64,000 nt of DNA from an uncultured Bacteroidia bacterium (GTDB lineage: Bacteria > Bacteroidota > Bacteroidia > Bacteroidales > F082), in contig CADADR010000001.1 in the NCBI GenBank assembly GCA_902786745.1, positions 310,001 through 374,000 of the forward strand, written 5' to 3'. Shown here one piece after another: positions 17,051 to 25,874 of this stretch (position 1 is the first letter of the stretch; every line of letters begins with the position of its first letter). Position numbers and translations under genes: made by a program. The notes below the pieces were generated by a model that was not told the DNA's origin, did not search any database, and saw only the letters and a list, made by a program, of their open reading frames with translations.

Positions 17051-19528
17051 ATGCAGAACGAAAACGCGAATAAGCCTCAACAAAGAGCGGAGGAACAAAC
17101 CGTTGATATCAAGCAATTGATATACATCTTCTTGAGCCATTGGTATTTGTTTGCCATCTGTGTTCTTATCGCTTTGGTTACGTGTTTCCTTATCAATCGC
17201 TATTCCACAAACGTGTATCAAACTGCGGGCACGGTGCTTATCAAGGAAGACCGCTCCAATTTTGATGCGACCTCCATCATGACAAACATGAGCTTTGGCA
17301 ATTATCAGAATGTGGATAACGAAATAGCCATCCTTAAGTCCTATTCGCTTACCGACCGTGTTGTCCGTAAGATGGACATGGAGGTTACCTATATGGAGAA
17401 AGGCCGTATCGCCACTACCGAGATGTATAAGACATCGCCTTTCAGAGTGGAGTTTGACCGTAGTGTCCCACAAGCGGTAGGCCTGGTGTATGAAGTGGTG
17501 CTGGGCAACGAAAGCATTACTTTACACGGCACATCAGAGTATCTTACAAGATACGATTATATCCTGTCGGAAGCAACCGAAAGCCATGGCGCGAAAATTG
17601 ATGTGACCAATGAGTGCAAACAGGGCGAATGGATTGACAACGGTTACAACCGCATGCGTATCGTTTTGAACGATAACTATAAACCCGAAGTTGATAACAC
17701 GAGAAACCTTTCATTCTGGTTCAACAGCTATCCTAGTTTGGTGAAAGGAATGAGTTCGTTCACGGTGAGTCCTACCAGCAAGCAGTCATCGGTGGTTTCG
17801 GTGGTCATGAACGGCACCAACAAGCAGAAGATTGTTGACTTTACCAATACCTTGATGAATGAATATGTCAGCAGGGGATTGGAGAAGAAGAATTTGGTTT
17901 CGGAAAACACTATTGAGTTTATCGACAGCGAGTTGACGGGCATCCAAGCTTCGCTGAGCAAGTCGGAGAGCGAGTTGAAAGACTTCCGTACGCGCAACGA
18001 CTTGATGAACCTCGACATGCAAGCCAATCAGGTGTATACCAACTTGCGTGCTTTGGACAAGGAAAGGTCGGAGATGGCGGTCAATGTGAAGATTTACAAG
18101 CGTCTGCAGGATTATATCAGGGTTCAGATCGACGACCCGGAGAACCTTGCCGCTCCCAGCACGATGGGCATCAATGACCCCTTGCTAAACCAGTTGTCAA
18201 GAGACCTTGTGACATTATCCCAAACCAAAGCCACACAACTGCTTACCCTCACAGAGCAGCACCCTCAAATCGTGAAGCTGAATGAACAAATCGTGACCAC
18301 CAAGAGGGCGCTCCTTGAAAATGTCAACAATCTTGTCGACAATGCGGAGATGAGTCTTAAGGAGATCGATCGTCGTATCAATGCACTTGAATCGGAATCA
18401 CGTTTGCTTCCCGGCAAGCAGCAGCAGCTCATCAACTACCAGCGCGACTTCGACTTCAACGACGACACCTACAAATACTTGATGCAACGTAAGGCCGAAG
18501 CCCAAATCTTGCGTGCCTCCAATACGCCCGATAATGAGATTCTGGACGAAGCCCGCATTGAGCGTACAACCAAGATATCGCCGCGCACCTCGATGAATTA
18601 TCTCATCGCGCTCGTTTTGGGATTGTTGATCCCGGCTCTTTATCTTTTCCTGAAGGACTTCTTCAATGTGAGCATCAGCGACCGTAAGGATGTAGAGAAA
18701 CTGACGCAGTATCCCATCATCGGACAGGTTGCCCAGACCAGCGACAAAGACCCCCTCGTGGTGGTCAACAACCCCAAATCACCCATTGCGGAGTCCTTCC
18801 GTTCTATCCGTACCAATATCGAGTTTTTGACCCAAGGCAAGTCGAAGAGCACCATCTTGGTGACGGGTGATATGCAGAGTATCGGCAAGACCTTCAATAG
18901 CATCAATTTGGCTTCCATCTACGCTCTCTATGGCAAGAAGACGGTGCTTCTGGGCTTCGACATGCGCAAACCTAAGCTATTCCAAGAGTTTGGCATTAAT
19001 AACAACGTTGGCTTGAGTTCGTACTTCTCCAACCAAGAGTCATTAGACGGTATCATCCAGGCCTCCAACAAGATCCCGACCCTCGATATCATCACGAGTG
19101 GTCCTATCCCCCCCAACCCGGCTGAGCTTATCGCATCCGAAAAGTGCGACGAGTTGTTCAAAGCCTTGAAGGAACGTTACGATTACATCATCATCGACAC
19201 ACCGCCTTTGGGGCTGGTTACTGATGCTTTCCTGTTGATGCGCCATACCGATGTCAACCTGTTCATCGTTCGCCAAGGCATCACCAACAAGAATATATTT
19301 GGAAGCATCATCAAAGACCTCGAAGACCGTGGTATCAAAGTCTCGATCATCATCAATGGCATCGACACGGGTAAGAGCTACGGCTATAGTTACGGAAAAT
19401 ACAGATACGGTTACGGCTACGCGTATGGTTACGGCTATGGTAAGTATAGTGGCCATAACAATGAGTATTATGGTAACGGCTATTATGGCGATGTTGACGA
19501 AACCAAGAAAAAGAAACGTAAGAAATAA
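17051..19528 (+). CDS. Polysaccharide co-polymerase / BY-kinase, Wzc-like
   Basis: 825 aa inner-membrane protein that controls polysaccharide chain length and export. N-terminal Wzz domain with TM1 (~30-52), a long periplasmic coiled coil (~265-460), TM2 (~514-535) and a cytoplasmic tyrosine kinase. Walker A is GDMQSIGKT, a form close to E. coli Wzc; Walker A' is GFDMRKPK; Walker B is YIIIDTPPLGL. The tail (~775-810) has 15 tyrosines in repeats of GY/GYAY, the autophosphorylation cluster, and ends in a Lys/Arg-rich stretch. Forms an operon with the Wza-like gene upstream and the NusG-like gene 5 bases downstream. Confidence 0.93.
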   Translation: MQNENANKPQQRAEEQTVDIKQLIYIFLSHWYLFAICVLIALVTCFLINRYSTNVYQTAGTVLIKEDRSNFDATSIMTNMSFGNYQNVDNEIAILKSYSLTDRVVRKMDMEVTYMEKGRIATTEMYKTSPFRVEFDRSVPQAVGLVYEVVLGNESITLHGTSEYLTRYDYILSEATESHGAKIDVTNECKQGEWIDNGYNRMRIVLNDNYKPEVDNTRNLSFWFNSYPSLVKGMSSFTVSPTSKQSSVVSVVMNGTNKQKIVDFTNTLMNEYVSRGLEKKNLVSENTIEFIDSELTGIQASLSKSESELKDFRTRNDLMNLDMQANQVYTNLRALDKERSEMAVNVKIYKRLQDYIRVQIDDPENLAAPSTMGINDPLLNQLSRDLVTLSQTKATQLLTLTEQHPQIVKLNEQIVTTKRALLENVNNLVDNAEMSLKEIDRRINALESESRLLPGKQQQLINYQRDFDFNDDTYKYLMQRKAEAQILRASNTPDNEILDEARIERTTKISPRTSMNYLIALVLGLLIPALYLFLKDFFNVSISDRKDVEKLTQYPIIGQVAQTSDKDPLVVVNNPKSPIAESFRSIRTNIEFLTQGKSKSTILVTGDMQSIGKTFNSINLASIYALYGKKTVLLGFDMRKPKLFQEFGINNNVGLSSYFSNQESLDGIIQASNKIPTLDIITSGPIPPNPAELIASEKCDELFKALKERYDYIIIDTPPLGLVTDAFLLMRHTDVNLFIVRQGITNKNIFGSIIKDLEDRGIKVSIIINGIDTGKSYGYSYGKYRYGYGYAYGYGYGKYSGHNNEYYGNGYYGDVDETKKKKRKK

Positions 19529-19533
19529 ACCTT

Positions 19534-20064
19534 ATGCCGGTCTCTGAGCATACGATCAAGAAATGGCACGCCCTCTATGTCAGGTCGCGAGCAGAGAAGA
19601 AAATCACTGCCCAGCTTGAAGAGATGGGTTTTGATGCCTATCTGCCACAGATTACCGTGGTCAAACAATGGAGCGACCGTAGGAAAAAAATCCAAGAGCC
19701 GCTGTTCAAGTCGTATGTGTTTGTCTACTCTTGCGACAAGGATTATCTTACGATCTTGAATGTCTATGGTGTGCTGCGGTTTGTCTGCTTCGAACACGAG
19801 GCTGTCGTCGTTCCAGAGAACCAGATCATGGCCATCAAGAAGTTTGTCAACGATTACGAGAAAGGCGAGGAGTTCAAGATGTTGAACAACGAGGACCTCA
19901 AAGTGGGCCAGTTGGTCAGAATCATCAATGGCCCCATGAAGGGATTGACGGGGCGCTTGAGCTCAGTGAAGGACAAACGTCGCTTGATTGTGCATATTGA
20001 CGTGGTGGGACAATACATCCCGGTTCATATTCCGAGAGCCAAGGTGGAACCCATCGCCGAATGA
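19534..20064 (+). CDS. NusG/RfaH-family antiterminator, UpxY-like
   Basis: 176 aa. Residues ~10-110 form the NGN domain (KKWHALYVRSRAEKKI, then LPQITVVKQWSDRRKKIQEP and YVFVY). Residues ~120-170 form a KOW domain (VGQLVRIINGPMKGLTGRL). This length and layout match the specialised paralogues (UpxY, RfaH/LoaP-like) that let RNA polymerase read through long capsule operons, rather than housekeeping NusG. Unlike Bacteroides upxY genes, which open the capsule operon, this one closes a three-gene export operon, and no glycosyltransferases follow. The target operon is therefore elsewhere or already transcribed; this is inference. Confidence 0.85.
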   Translation: MPVSEHTIKKWHALYVRSRAEKKITAQLEEMGFDAYLPQITVVKQWSDRRKKIQEPLFKSYVFVYSCDKDYLTILNVYGVLRFVCFEHEAVVVPENQIMAIKKFVNDYEKGEEFKMLNNEDLKVGQLVRIINGPMKGLTGRLSSVKDKRRLIVHIDVVGQYIPVHIPRAKVEPIAE

Positions 20065-20103
20065 CCGAAAATCAAAAAAAATTGTAGTCATAAGAATTAT
20101 TTC

Positions 20104-20112
20104 TATCTTTGC
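20104..20112 (+). promoter_or_regulatory. -7 promoter element for the coiled-coil membrane protein
   Basis: TATCTTTGC, 32 bases before the ATG at 20145. Confidence 0.5.
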
Positions 20113-20144
20113 AGAGAATTTGAAGTATAATAACCATTTTAGTC

Positions 20145-21068
20145 ATGGATAACCAAAATAACAAAAACGGTAAGAATCGGACCTTGCTTTATGCGCTTCT
20201 TGCAGCATTGGCATTGGCTTTGGTCTTTGTCATCATTCTGGCTTCTAAGAATTCGTCCATCAAGGGCAATCTGCAGCAGCTGGAGGCTGAAAAGGAAATG
20301 CAACGTCAGGACTTCCAAGCCGAAGTCGACAGCCTGATGAAGGTCCACAACGAACTGAAAGAGAGTTACGGCGAGCTGAGCCAGGAATTGGCTGAAAAAG
20401 ACAGCATCATTCAAGCCGATGCCGTCGAAATCAAGAAGCTGCTTGATTCGCAATGGGACTACAACCGCATCAAGAAGAAACTCGCTTCTTTGCAAACCAT
20501 CTCACAGAAGTATGTACGCCAAATGGACTCACTCTATACGGTTAACCGTGAGCTCGTGGCCGAAAACGAACGCATCCGCGAGGAGTTCCAAGCCGAGAGA
20601 AGACAGAACACCAGTCTGACCAAGCAGAAAGAGGAACTGACCAACAAGGTGAACCAGGCGGCTACGATGAAGATCTCCAACTACACCGCCCAAGCCGTTC
20701 GCTTCAAAGGTGGTGGCAAGGAGACCCCGACAGACCGTGCCGAGCGTGCCGAACGCATCCGACTCGACTTCACGGTGGCTGCTAACGACCTGATCCAACC
20801 TGGCACCAAGCTGTTCTATGTGCGTATCGCTGATCCGCGTCGCGCCATCATCAGCAAGGGCACGGGCGACGAATATGCCTTCCAGTCAAATGGCGAAACC
20901 CTCCAGTTCACCGAGAAGGTGAGGGTCAACTACGACGGCAAGGAGACGGCAGTACGCGCCTACTACACCAAGCCCGATGCCTACGAAATGATGCCTGGCA
21001 CTTATTTCATCGACGTCTACGAACAAGGCGGAAAGCTGATCGGACAGACCGCGATCGATTTGAAGTAA
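20145..21068 (+). CDS. Single-pass membrane protein with long periplasmic coiled coil
   Basis: 307 aa, function unknown. Short cytoplasmic basic N-terminus, one TM helix (~15-36, LLYALLAALALALVFVIILA), then a heptad-rich Glu/Lys/Leu coiled coil (~40-180). A C-terminal globular beta domain (~185-307) contains RIRLDFTVAANDLIQPGTK and ends in GKLIGQTAIDLK. Uncharacterised proteins of this shape occur widely in Bacteroidetes; I do not know a function. It has its own promoter and a strong terminator, so it is probably separate from the export operon. Confidence 0.75.
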   Translation: MDNQNNKNGKNRTLLYALLAALALALVFVIILASKNSSIKGNLQQLEAEKEMQRQDFQAEVDSLMKVHNELKESYGELSQELAEKDSIIQADAVEIKKLLDSQWDYNRIKKKLASLQTISQKYVRQMDSLYTVNRELVAENERIREEFQAERRQNTSLTKQKEELTNKVNQAATMKISNYTAQAVRFKGGGKETPTDRAERAERIRLDFTVAANDLIQPGTKLFYVRIADPRRAIISKGTGDEYAFQSNGETLQFTEKVRVNYDGKETAVRAYYTKPDAYEMMPGTYFIDVYEQGGKLIGQTAIDLK

Positions 21069-21085
21069 GCGTTCTTTTCAAACAC

Positions 21086-21117
21086 AAAAAAAAGCCAGCT
21101 CAAGGCTGGCTTTTTTT
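21086..21117. terminator. Bidirectional intrinsic terminator
   Basis: AGCCAGC (21093-21099), loop TCAAG, GCTGGCT (21105-21111), flanked by an A-run on the left and a T-run on the right. It serves the 20145 gene and the convergent porZ-recO operon. Confidence 0.9.
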
Positions 21118-21838
21118 ATTCCAATACCGACTTCAGCACCTCGTGTGAATGGAAATCGTTCATGACGGGAGCGTGAAGGCGCATGAAGATGATGAGATCA
21201 TCGAGGAGCGCACGGCGTTGGCCCACATTCAAAGGGATGTGGCACGCCTCGTCGATACCCACATCAAGGAGTTTCGACAGCAAGTCGGCGTTGTCGGTGT
21301 CGAAATAATAGGGATGCAAAGGTAAGTCGTGGGTGAACGAGCCTTCCATCATGTCGAAACAGAAGCCGTTTTTATGGTTTGTTTTGGGATAGAATCCGAG
21401 ATGTCGTGTCAGCTCCAGCGTGAAGAATAAGGGGAAGTTGGCATAGTCTTGTTCCACCAAGTCGAGCCATGTCAGCGACCGTTGCACGAAATCGAACAAG
21501 GCTTCGTTTTGTTCCTGTCCGGTAAGTGTCTTGGCTAACAGTTCGCTGACGAACATGAGAATGGCACTCTTGTTCATCGTGAAGGGGATGCTCTGGTAGA
21601 CCTGTGAGAGCTGTACGTCTTTCAGGTAGCCCAACGTGCCTTTAGGCTTGCCGGCCTCCACATAAGTGATGAGGTTGAGGTTTTGGAACAAGGCGGCTCG
21701 GTTTTTGGCGCCATGGCTGCAGGCTCCTTTCACCATATACGACTGAAGCCCTCGGCTACGAGTAAACACTTTCACGATAAGGCTTGAATCGCCGTAGCGT
21801 AAAGACTGCAGGACTATACCATGGATCTTGTCGTCCAT
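21116..21838 (-). CDS. recO: DNA repair protein RecO
   Basis: 240 aa. Recombination mediator that acts with RecR to load RecA at gaps. N-terminal OB fold (KIHGIVLQSLRYGDSSLIVKVFT and LQSYMVKGA, ~4-45), followed by a helical C-terminal domain (SELLAKTL, LELTRHLGFYP). The classic C-terminal zinc cysteines are absent (only one Cys, in GFCFDM), as in many Bacteroidetes RecO proteins. The start overlaps the porZ stop (TGATG), so the genes are translationally coupled. Confidence 0.88.
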   Translation of the reverse strand: MDDKIHGIVLQSLRYGDSSLIVKVFTRSRGLQSYMVKGACSHGAKNRAALFQNLNLITYVEAGKPKGTLGYLKDVQLSQVYQSIPFTMNKSAILMFVSELLAKTLTGQEQNEALFDFVQRSLTWLDLVEQDYANFPLFFTLELTRHLGFYPKTNHKNGFCFDMMEGSFTHDLPLHPYYFDTDNADLLSKLLDVGIDEACHIPLNVGQRRALLDDLIIFMRLHAPVMNDFHSHEVLKSVLE

Positions 21839-24171
21839 CAGTTCATAATCAGGATCTTGGTGGCGAATTTATTGCTACCTTTTTTGGTGCTGACGAAGAT
21901 GAGGTAGACGCCTGGATCCACCTTCTCGCCGTTGATGTTGGTGCAGTCCCAAACGGCCTGACCGCCTTCCGACATCAGCTGTGTGACAAAGGCACCGTCG
22001 ACAGTGGTGATTCTGACGAGGGAGTTGGAGACCAGACCCTTGATGCCGACATATCCATTATAGCCCAGCCTGACGGGGTTGGGATAAGCCACCACATTGC
22101 TGACATGAGGCTCAGGAGTGGCCGATTCGCCTCTATAGGAGATGACGCCCGAGCTGGTGCCGAAGAACACCTCACCGCTCTTGTCGATGGCCATGGTGTT
22201 CACCGCGTTGTCGAGCAAGGGGCTGTTGCTGGTGTTGAAATGGTGGATCTGTTTGGGTTTGCCGTCGAACGACATCAGGTAGACACCCGTTTCGAGACCA
22301 AACCAAATCTGATTGGTGCCTTTCACGGTGGCCATGGAGAGCACGCTGGATCCGGCAAACAAGTAGTCATATTGGTCGGTACCGTCGTTGCGGGGCACAC
22401 GTATTTGTGTGGCATCGTAGTCGGAGCCGTTGAAGATCTTTTTCGAGTCCTCAAACAGGCAAGGCCCTTTGTCGGAACCCGCCCACACGCGGCCATTGTT
22501 GTCGACGATGAGGCAGGTGACCGACCCAGCCAGGTTGCCGTGGTTTTTGGCGGTGGTGAGGTTCATCGTGCGGTCATCGGCGGTGTTGTCGAGCGTCCCA
22601 TTGTCGTTGAAGACGATGACTTCACCATTGCGTCGGGTGATCCATTTGTAGTCGTTGTCGTCGACAAGCATGGTGCCGATATCGATGCCGCTAAGACTTC
22701 CCCCCAGGTTGTAGGAGCGCCAGATGCCGTGGCGATCCATCACCGAGAGGGCTTTGACAGCGCCTGTGTTGGCCACCCATAGGTTGCCTTTGCTGTCGAA
22801 AGCCAAGCCGCTGATGTTGATGAGGTTATGGTCTTGCACCCAGTAGTCAAGGGTGCTGTTGTCGGCGTTGTACACCTCTTCCAATGCGTCGTTTTTGAAT
22901 TTCAAGACGCCATAGCCCCAGGTGCCGACGTAGGTGACAGTGGGATCGTTGGGGTCGGTGGCGGTACAGACAAAGTCGGAGTATTGGTCGAAATCGGAGA
23001 GGGTGGTTCGGTTGAAGATGGTCCACATGCCGTCAAAACGGGCGACGCCTTCTGCCATATAACGTTTGCCCCAGTTGGCGGCATGACCGCCTGTGGCAAT
23101 CCATACCTGGTCGCCAGAAGCTTGAAGTTCAAAGACATTCTTTGAGGCGGGTCCGTTGGGCTTCACGTCCATGTTGTTCCATCCGTCGCTAGTCTTGATG
23201 AGGCCTCGTGAGCTGTCGCCAATCCAGTAGTCTCCGTTTTGGTCAACAGCAGCCGAGAGCGGGACGATGTTGCCGCCAGGCGAGAAGAAGTTGTGAATCT
23301 CGTTGTTGTTGCGGTCATAGACCTTGATTCCGTAACGATTGGTCATGATGAGGCGGTCGTTATAGGCGCGCAGCTCACATCTTTGTGTCACTTCGTCTTT
23401 GTGGAAGTAACCCCATTGGCTGCCGTTATGAACGAAAACCGTGTCGGCATTAAAGCCACCGTCAAAGTTGATCAGCAGCTGCCCATTGAACACCTCCATC
23501 TCGGTATAGGCCAGATGAGGATGGATCAAGGTGTTGTCGAAATGCCAGGCTGCATAGTTGGCCAGGTTTTGTGCGTCGAGTGAGGCATAATACAGACCGT
23601 CGTCGGTACTGGCATAGATGCGGTTGTTGAAGAAGGCGATATCGGTCACATTCACGGCATCACCTTGGTTTCCGATGTAATAGGTGTCTTTAACCTCTTC
23701 TTTCTTCAAGTCGAAGACCACAATGCCAAAGCCGCAAGCCACATAGGCGAGGTCACCGTCAAAAAAGACGTTGTTGATGCTCTTGTTGCCCATGATGTTT
23801 TTGTCTTTGATGTCGCTCATGTTCTTGATGCGCCCATCGGAGCAAATCAGGTCGACGTTGGCATTGGTATAGGCGATGAAGAGCTTGCGTTGGCTTTGGT
23901 TGTAGCGTATGGTGCTGATGCCGATATCCGACAGCCCGTTGATTTTGTTCTTGATGTTGATGGAGTTGTCTTGCGTGTCGTAGTAAAACAACTCAAACTC
24001 TGTGGCTGCATAGATTTTGCTGCCGACAGGCTCAACAGCGATGACTTTCTGGTAGGGCAGATGGGTGCGCCAGTTGCCGATGGAGACGCCTTCTTGGGCG
24101 ATGGCGAAAGTGGAGATGAGCCATGTGGCTATGAGGAGGGTAGATCTCAGTTTGTTCATAGAGGTAAACAA
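21838..24171 (-). CDS. porZ: T9SS component PorZ (two-propeller sortase-complex protein)
   Basis: 777 aa from 24171; the Met at 24159 (MNKLRSTLL) fits the signal peptide better. After the signal peptide comes GNWRTHLPYQKVIAVEPVGSK, the PorZ opening. Two beta-propellers of the two-component-regulator type follow, with repeated NDGL/GLWVA-like blades (IDQNGDYWIGDSSRGL, DSKGNLWVANTG, DNNGRVWAGSDKG). The C-terminus is a sorting domain (VVAYPNPVRLGYNGYVGI). In Porphyromonas PorZ is part of the surface attachment complex with PorU and delivers A-LPS for linkage to cargo. Its presence supports T9SS export of the YPNP-type proteins encoded in this window. Confidence 0.87.
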   Translation of the reverse strand: MFTSMNKLRSTLLIATWLISTFAIAQEGVSIGNWRTHLPYQKVIAVEPVGSKIYAATEFELFYYDTQDNSINIKNKINGLSDIGISTIRYNQSQRKLFIAYTNANVDLICSDGRIKNMSDIKDKNIMGNKSINNVFFDGDLAYVACGFGIVVFDLKKEEVKDTYYIGNQGDAVNVTDIAFFNNRIYASTDDGLYYASLDAQNLANYAAWHFDNTLIHPHLAYTEMEVFNGQLLINFDGGFNADTVFVHNGSQWGYFHKDEVTQRCELRAYNDRLIMTNRYGIKVYDRNNNEIHNFFSPGGNIVPLSAAVDQNGDYWIGDSSRGLIKTSDGWNNMDVKPNGPASKNVFELQASGDQVWIATGGHAANWGKRYMAEGVARFDGMWTIFNRTTLSDFDQYSDFVCTATDPNDPTVTYVGTWGYGVLKFKNDALEEVYNADNSTLDYWVQDHNLINISGLAFDSKGNLWVANTGAVKALSVMDRHGIWRSYNLGGSLSGIDIGTMLVDDNDYKWITRRNGEVIVFNDNGTLDNTADDRTMNLTTAKNHGNLAGSVTCLIVDNNGRVWAGSDKGPCLFEDSKKIFNGSDYDATQIRVPRNDGTDQYDYLFAGSSVLSMATVKGTNQIWFGLETGVYLMSFDGKPKQIHHFNTSNSPLLDNAVNTMAIDKSGEVFFGTSSGVISYRGESATPEPHVSNVVAYPNPVRLGYNGYVGIKGLVSNSLVRITTVDGAFVTQLMSEGGQAVWDCTNINGEKVDPGVYLIFVSTKKGSNKFATKILIMN

Positions 24172-24230
24172 TTTGGCCGTAAAATTACGAATTTATAAGG
24201 AGATAACGCGATTTTCGGCGAAATGTTTTA

Positions 24231-24239
24231 TAACTTTGC
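24231..24239 (+). promoter_or_regulatory. -7 promoter element for the 24258 T9SS cargo
   Basis: TAACTTTGC, 18 bases before the ATG at 24258. Confidence 0.5.
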
Positions 24240-24257
24240 AGGGAAAAACCGAAAACC

Positions 24258-25868
24258 ATGAAGAAAATTCTACTTTCCGTTTTTGCCATCGCATTGACAT
24301 TCAATCTAATGGCAACCAGTGTATGGGACGGCTCATCGGAGCCTTGGACCCAAGGTGACGGCACAATGAACAATCCCTATCTTATTGAGACGGCAGCCCA
24401 TTTGGCCTATCTCGCAGAGAAAGTCAACGAGGGCTATCAATCCTCAGGACAGGGCGTTTTCGAAGACGAGTATTTTCTACTTACCGACGATCTCGACCTG
24501 AACAATCTCGATTGGACGCCTATTGGCAATGTGAATTATAGCATGAATGGCTTCTATTTCGCAGGTCGTTTCGATGGTTGCTATCATCAGATTGAGAATT
24601 TGCGCATCCAGTCCAATGCCGACTTGACGGGTTTGTTTGCCGCTGTAGGTGGTGAAGACCATTATGTCAGTCATCTTTCAGTGAGTGGCACGGTCATCTC
24701 CACGGGTATGGGTGCTGCGGGTGTAGTGGGCGGCATTGCAGCCGGTGCTTTGGTCTACCGATGCAGCTTCTCGGGCTCGGTCAGTGTCACTAATAGCGGT
24801 ACGTTCTGTGGCGCTGCCGGAGTGGTGGCAGGTGTGCAGGATGGTAGGGTGGTGCAATGCGCGTCGTCGGCAACGGTGACGGTGACAAATAGCAACTTCA
24901 TGGGTGCCGCCGTGGCAAGCGGTGTGGTTTGCTTCGCGCGTGAAAGTGCTTCTATCCAAGGTTGTTATAACACGGGTGCCATCAACGCCAGTGCCGTGCT
25001 GATGGGTATCTCGGGTGGCATCTTGGCCGCCACGGTGGAGTCGGCGGAAGTGTCTATCTATTCATGCTACAATGTCGGGCAGATTAGCGGTGGCACGTCG
25101 GGCGGCATCTTTGGCATGGTCAGTCCCATCGACCCGACCAAGGGCGAAAATGCAATCAATGTCAGCAATTGTTTCTTCTTGACCTCTGCTGGCGGCAACA
25201 ATGGTTATGGCACGGGCATGACCTCCGACGAGATGAAGACCGAGCAGTTCAAGAACCAGCTCGACCAAAGCTCGCATGCTTTCGTGATGGACAACGGCAG
25301 CAACAACGGCTATCCCATCCATGGCTTGGCGAGTTTCATCCTCTATGAGGCATCCGACATCACCCCGCATTCTGCCAAGCTGTCGGCTTGGATTCATCAA
25401 GGCAACGACCATTTTGCGAGGGCGTATTTCAAATACTTGAAATGGGATGAAAACGAATGGATTGAAGTGGACGTGCCCACCGACGGCTATGTGGAAGCTG
25501 TGCTTGAGGGCTTGGAGGAAGACACCTATTATGAGTATATGTTTGCCTGTGAGTTTGACGATGGCACTTGGATTGAATCGGGACAACCAAGGGCGTTCCA
25601 AACGGGATATGATGCTGTTGAAGAAGACGGCCCTTCGACGGGCTCTGTGACTTTGACGGTTTATCCGAATCCTGCATCGGAAATGTTAAACATCCAAGGC
25701 TTTGATCCTATTGAAGTGCAGGTTTTCAATGCTTTGGGTCAGTTGGTGAAGACCATCAAAAACGCAAATGAAATCAATGTCAGCGGTTGGGCAGAAGGCG
25801 TTTATGTGTTGCGCCTCACCGCCGCTGATGGAAGGGTGTTTCAAGAAAAGATTGCCGTAAAGAAATAA
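24258..25868 (+). CDS. T9SS-exported surface protein with GLUG-like repeats
   Basis: 536 aa. Signal peptide (MKKILLSVFAIALTFNLMA). Residues ~30-330 form a repeat region with the FDGCYHQIENLRI and GLFAAV segments that GLUG-type surface proteins share, rich in Gly/Ser/Val (parallel beta-helix-like, plausible adhesin). A fibronectin-III-like domain covers ~360-450 (PHSAKLSAWIHQGNDHFARAYF). The last ~75 residues are a T9SS sorting domain (VYPNPASEMLNIQGF ... AEGVYVLRLTA). The linker just before it (EEDGPSTGSVTL) contains one arm of repeat family A. Function as an adhesin is inference. Confidence 0.83.
   Translation: MKKILLSVFAIALTFNLMATSVWDGSSEPWTQGDGTMNNPYLIETAAHLAYLAEKVNEGYQSSGQGVFEDEYFLLTDDLDLNNLDWTPIGNVNYSMNGFYFAGRFDGCYHQIENLRIQSNADLTGLFAAVGGEDHYVSHLSVSGTVISTGMGAAGVVGGIAAGALVYRCSFSGSVSVTNSGTFCGAAGVVAGVQDGRVVQCASSATVTVTNSNFMGAAVASGVVCFARESASIQGCYNTGAINASAVLMGISGGILAATVESAEVSIYSCYNVGQISGGTSGGIFGMVSPIDPTKGENAINVSNCFFLTSAGGNNGYGTGMTSDEMKTEQFKNQLDQSSHAFVMDNGSNNGYPIHGLASFILYEASDITPHSAKLSAWIHQGNDHFARAYFKYLKWDENEWIEVDVPTDGYVEAVLEGLEEDTYYEYMFACEFDDGTWIESGQPRAFQTGYDAVEEDGPSTGSVTLTVYPNPASEMLNIQGFDPIEVQVFNALGQLVKTIKNANEINVSGWAEGVYVLRLTAADGRVFQEKIAVKK
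25630..25646. repeat. Palindromic repeat family A, short single arm in the T9SS cargo linker
   Basis: GGCCCTTCGACGGGCTC is identical to the arm at 47943-47959 and lies in frame (GPSTGS), after which the match decays (TGTGAC where GAC-like CAGGGACC is expected). Confidence 0.6.
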
Positions 25869-25874
25869 AAAGCT

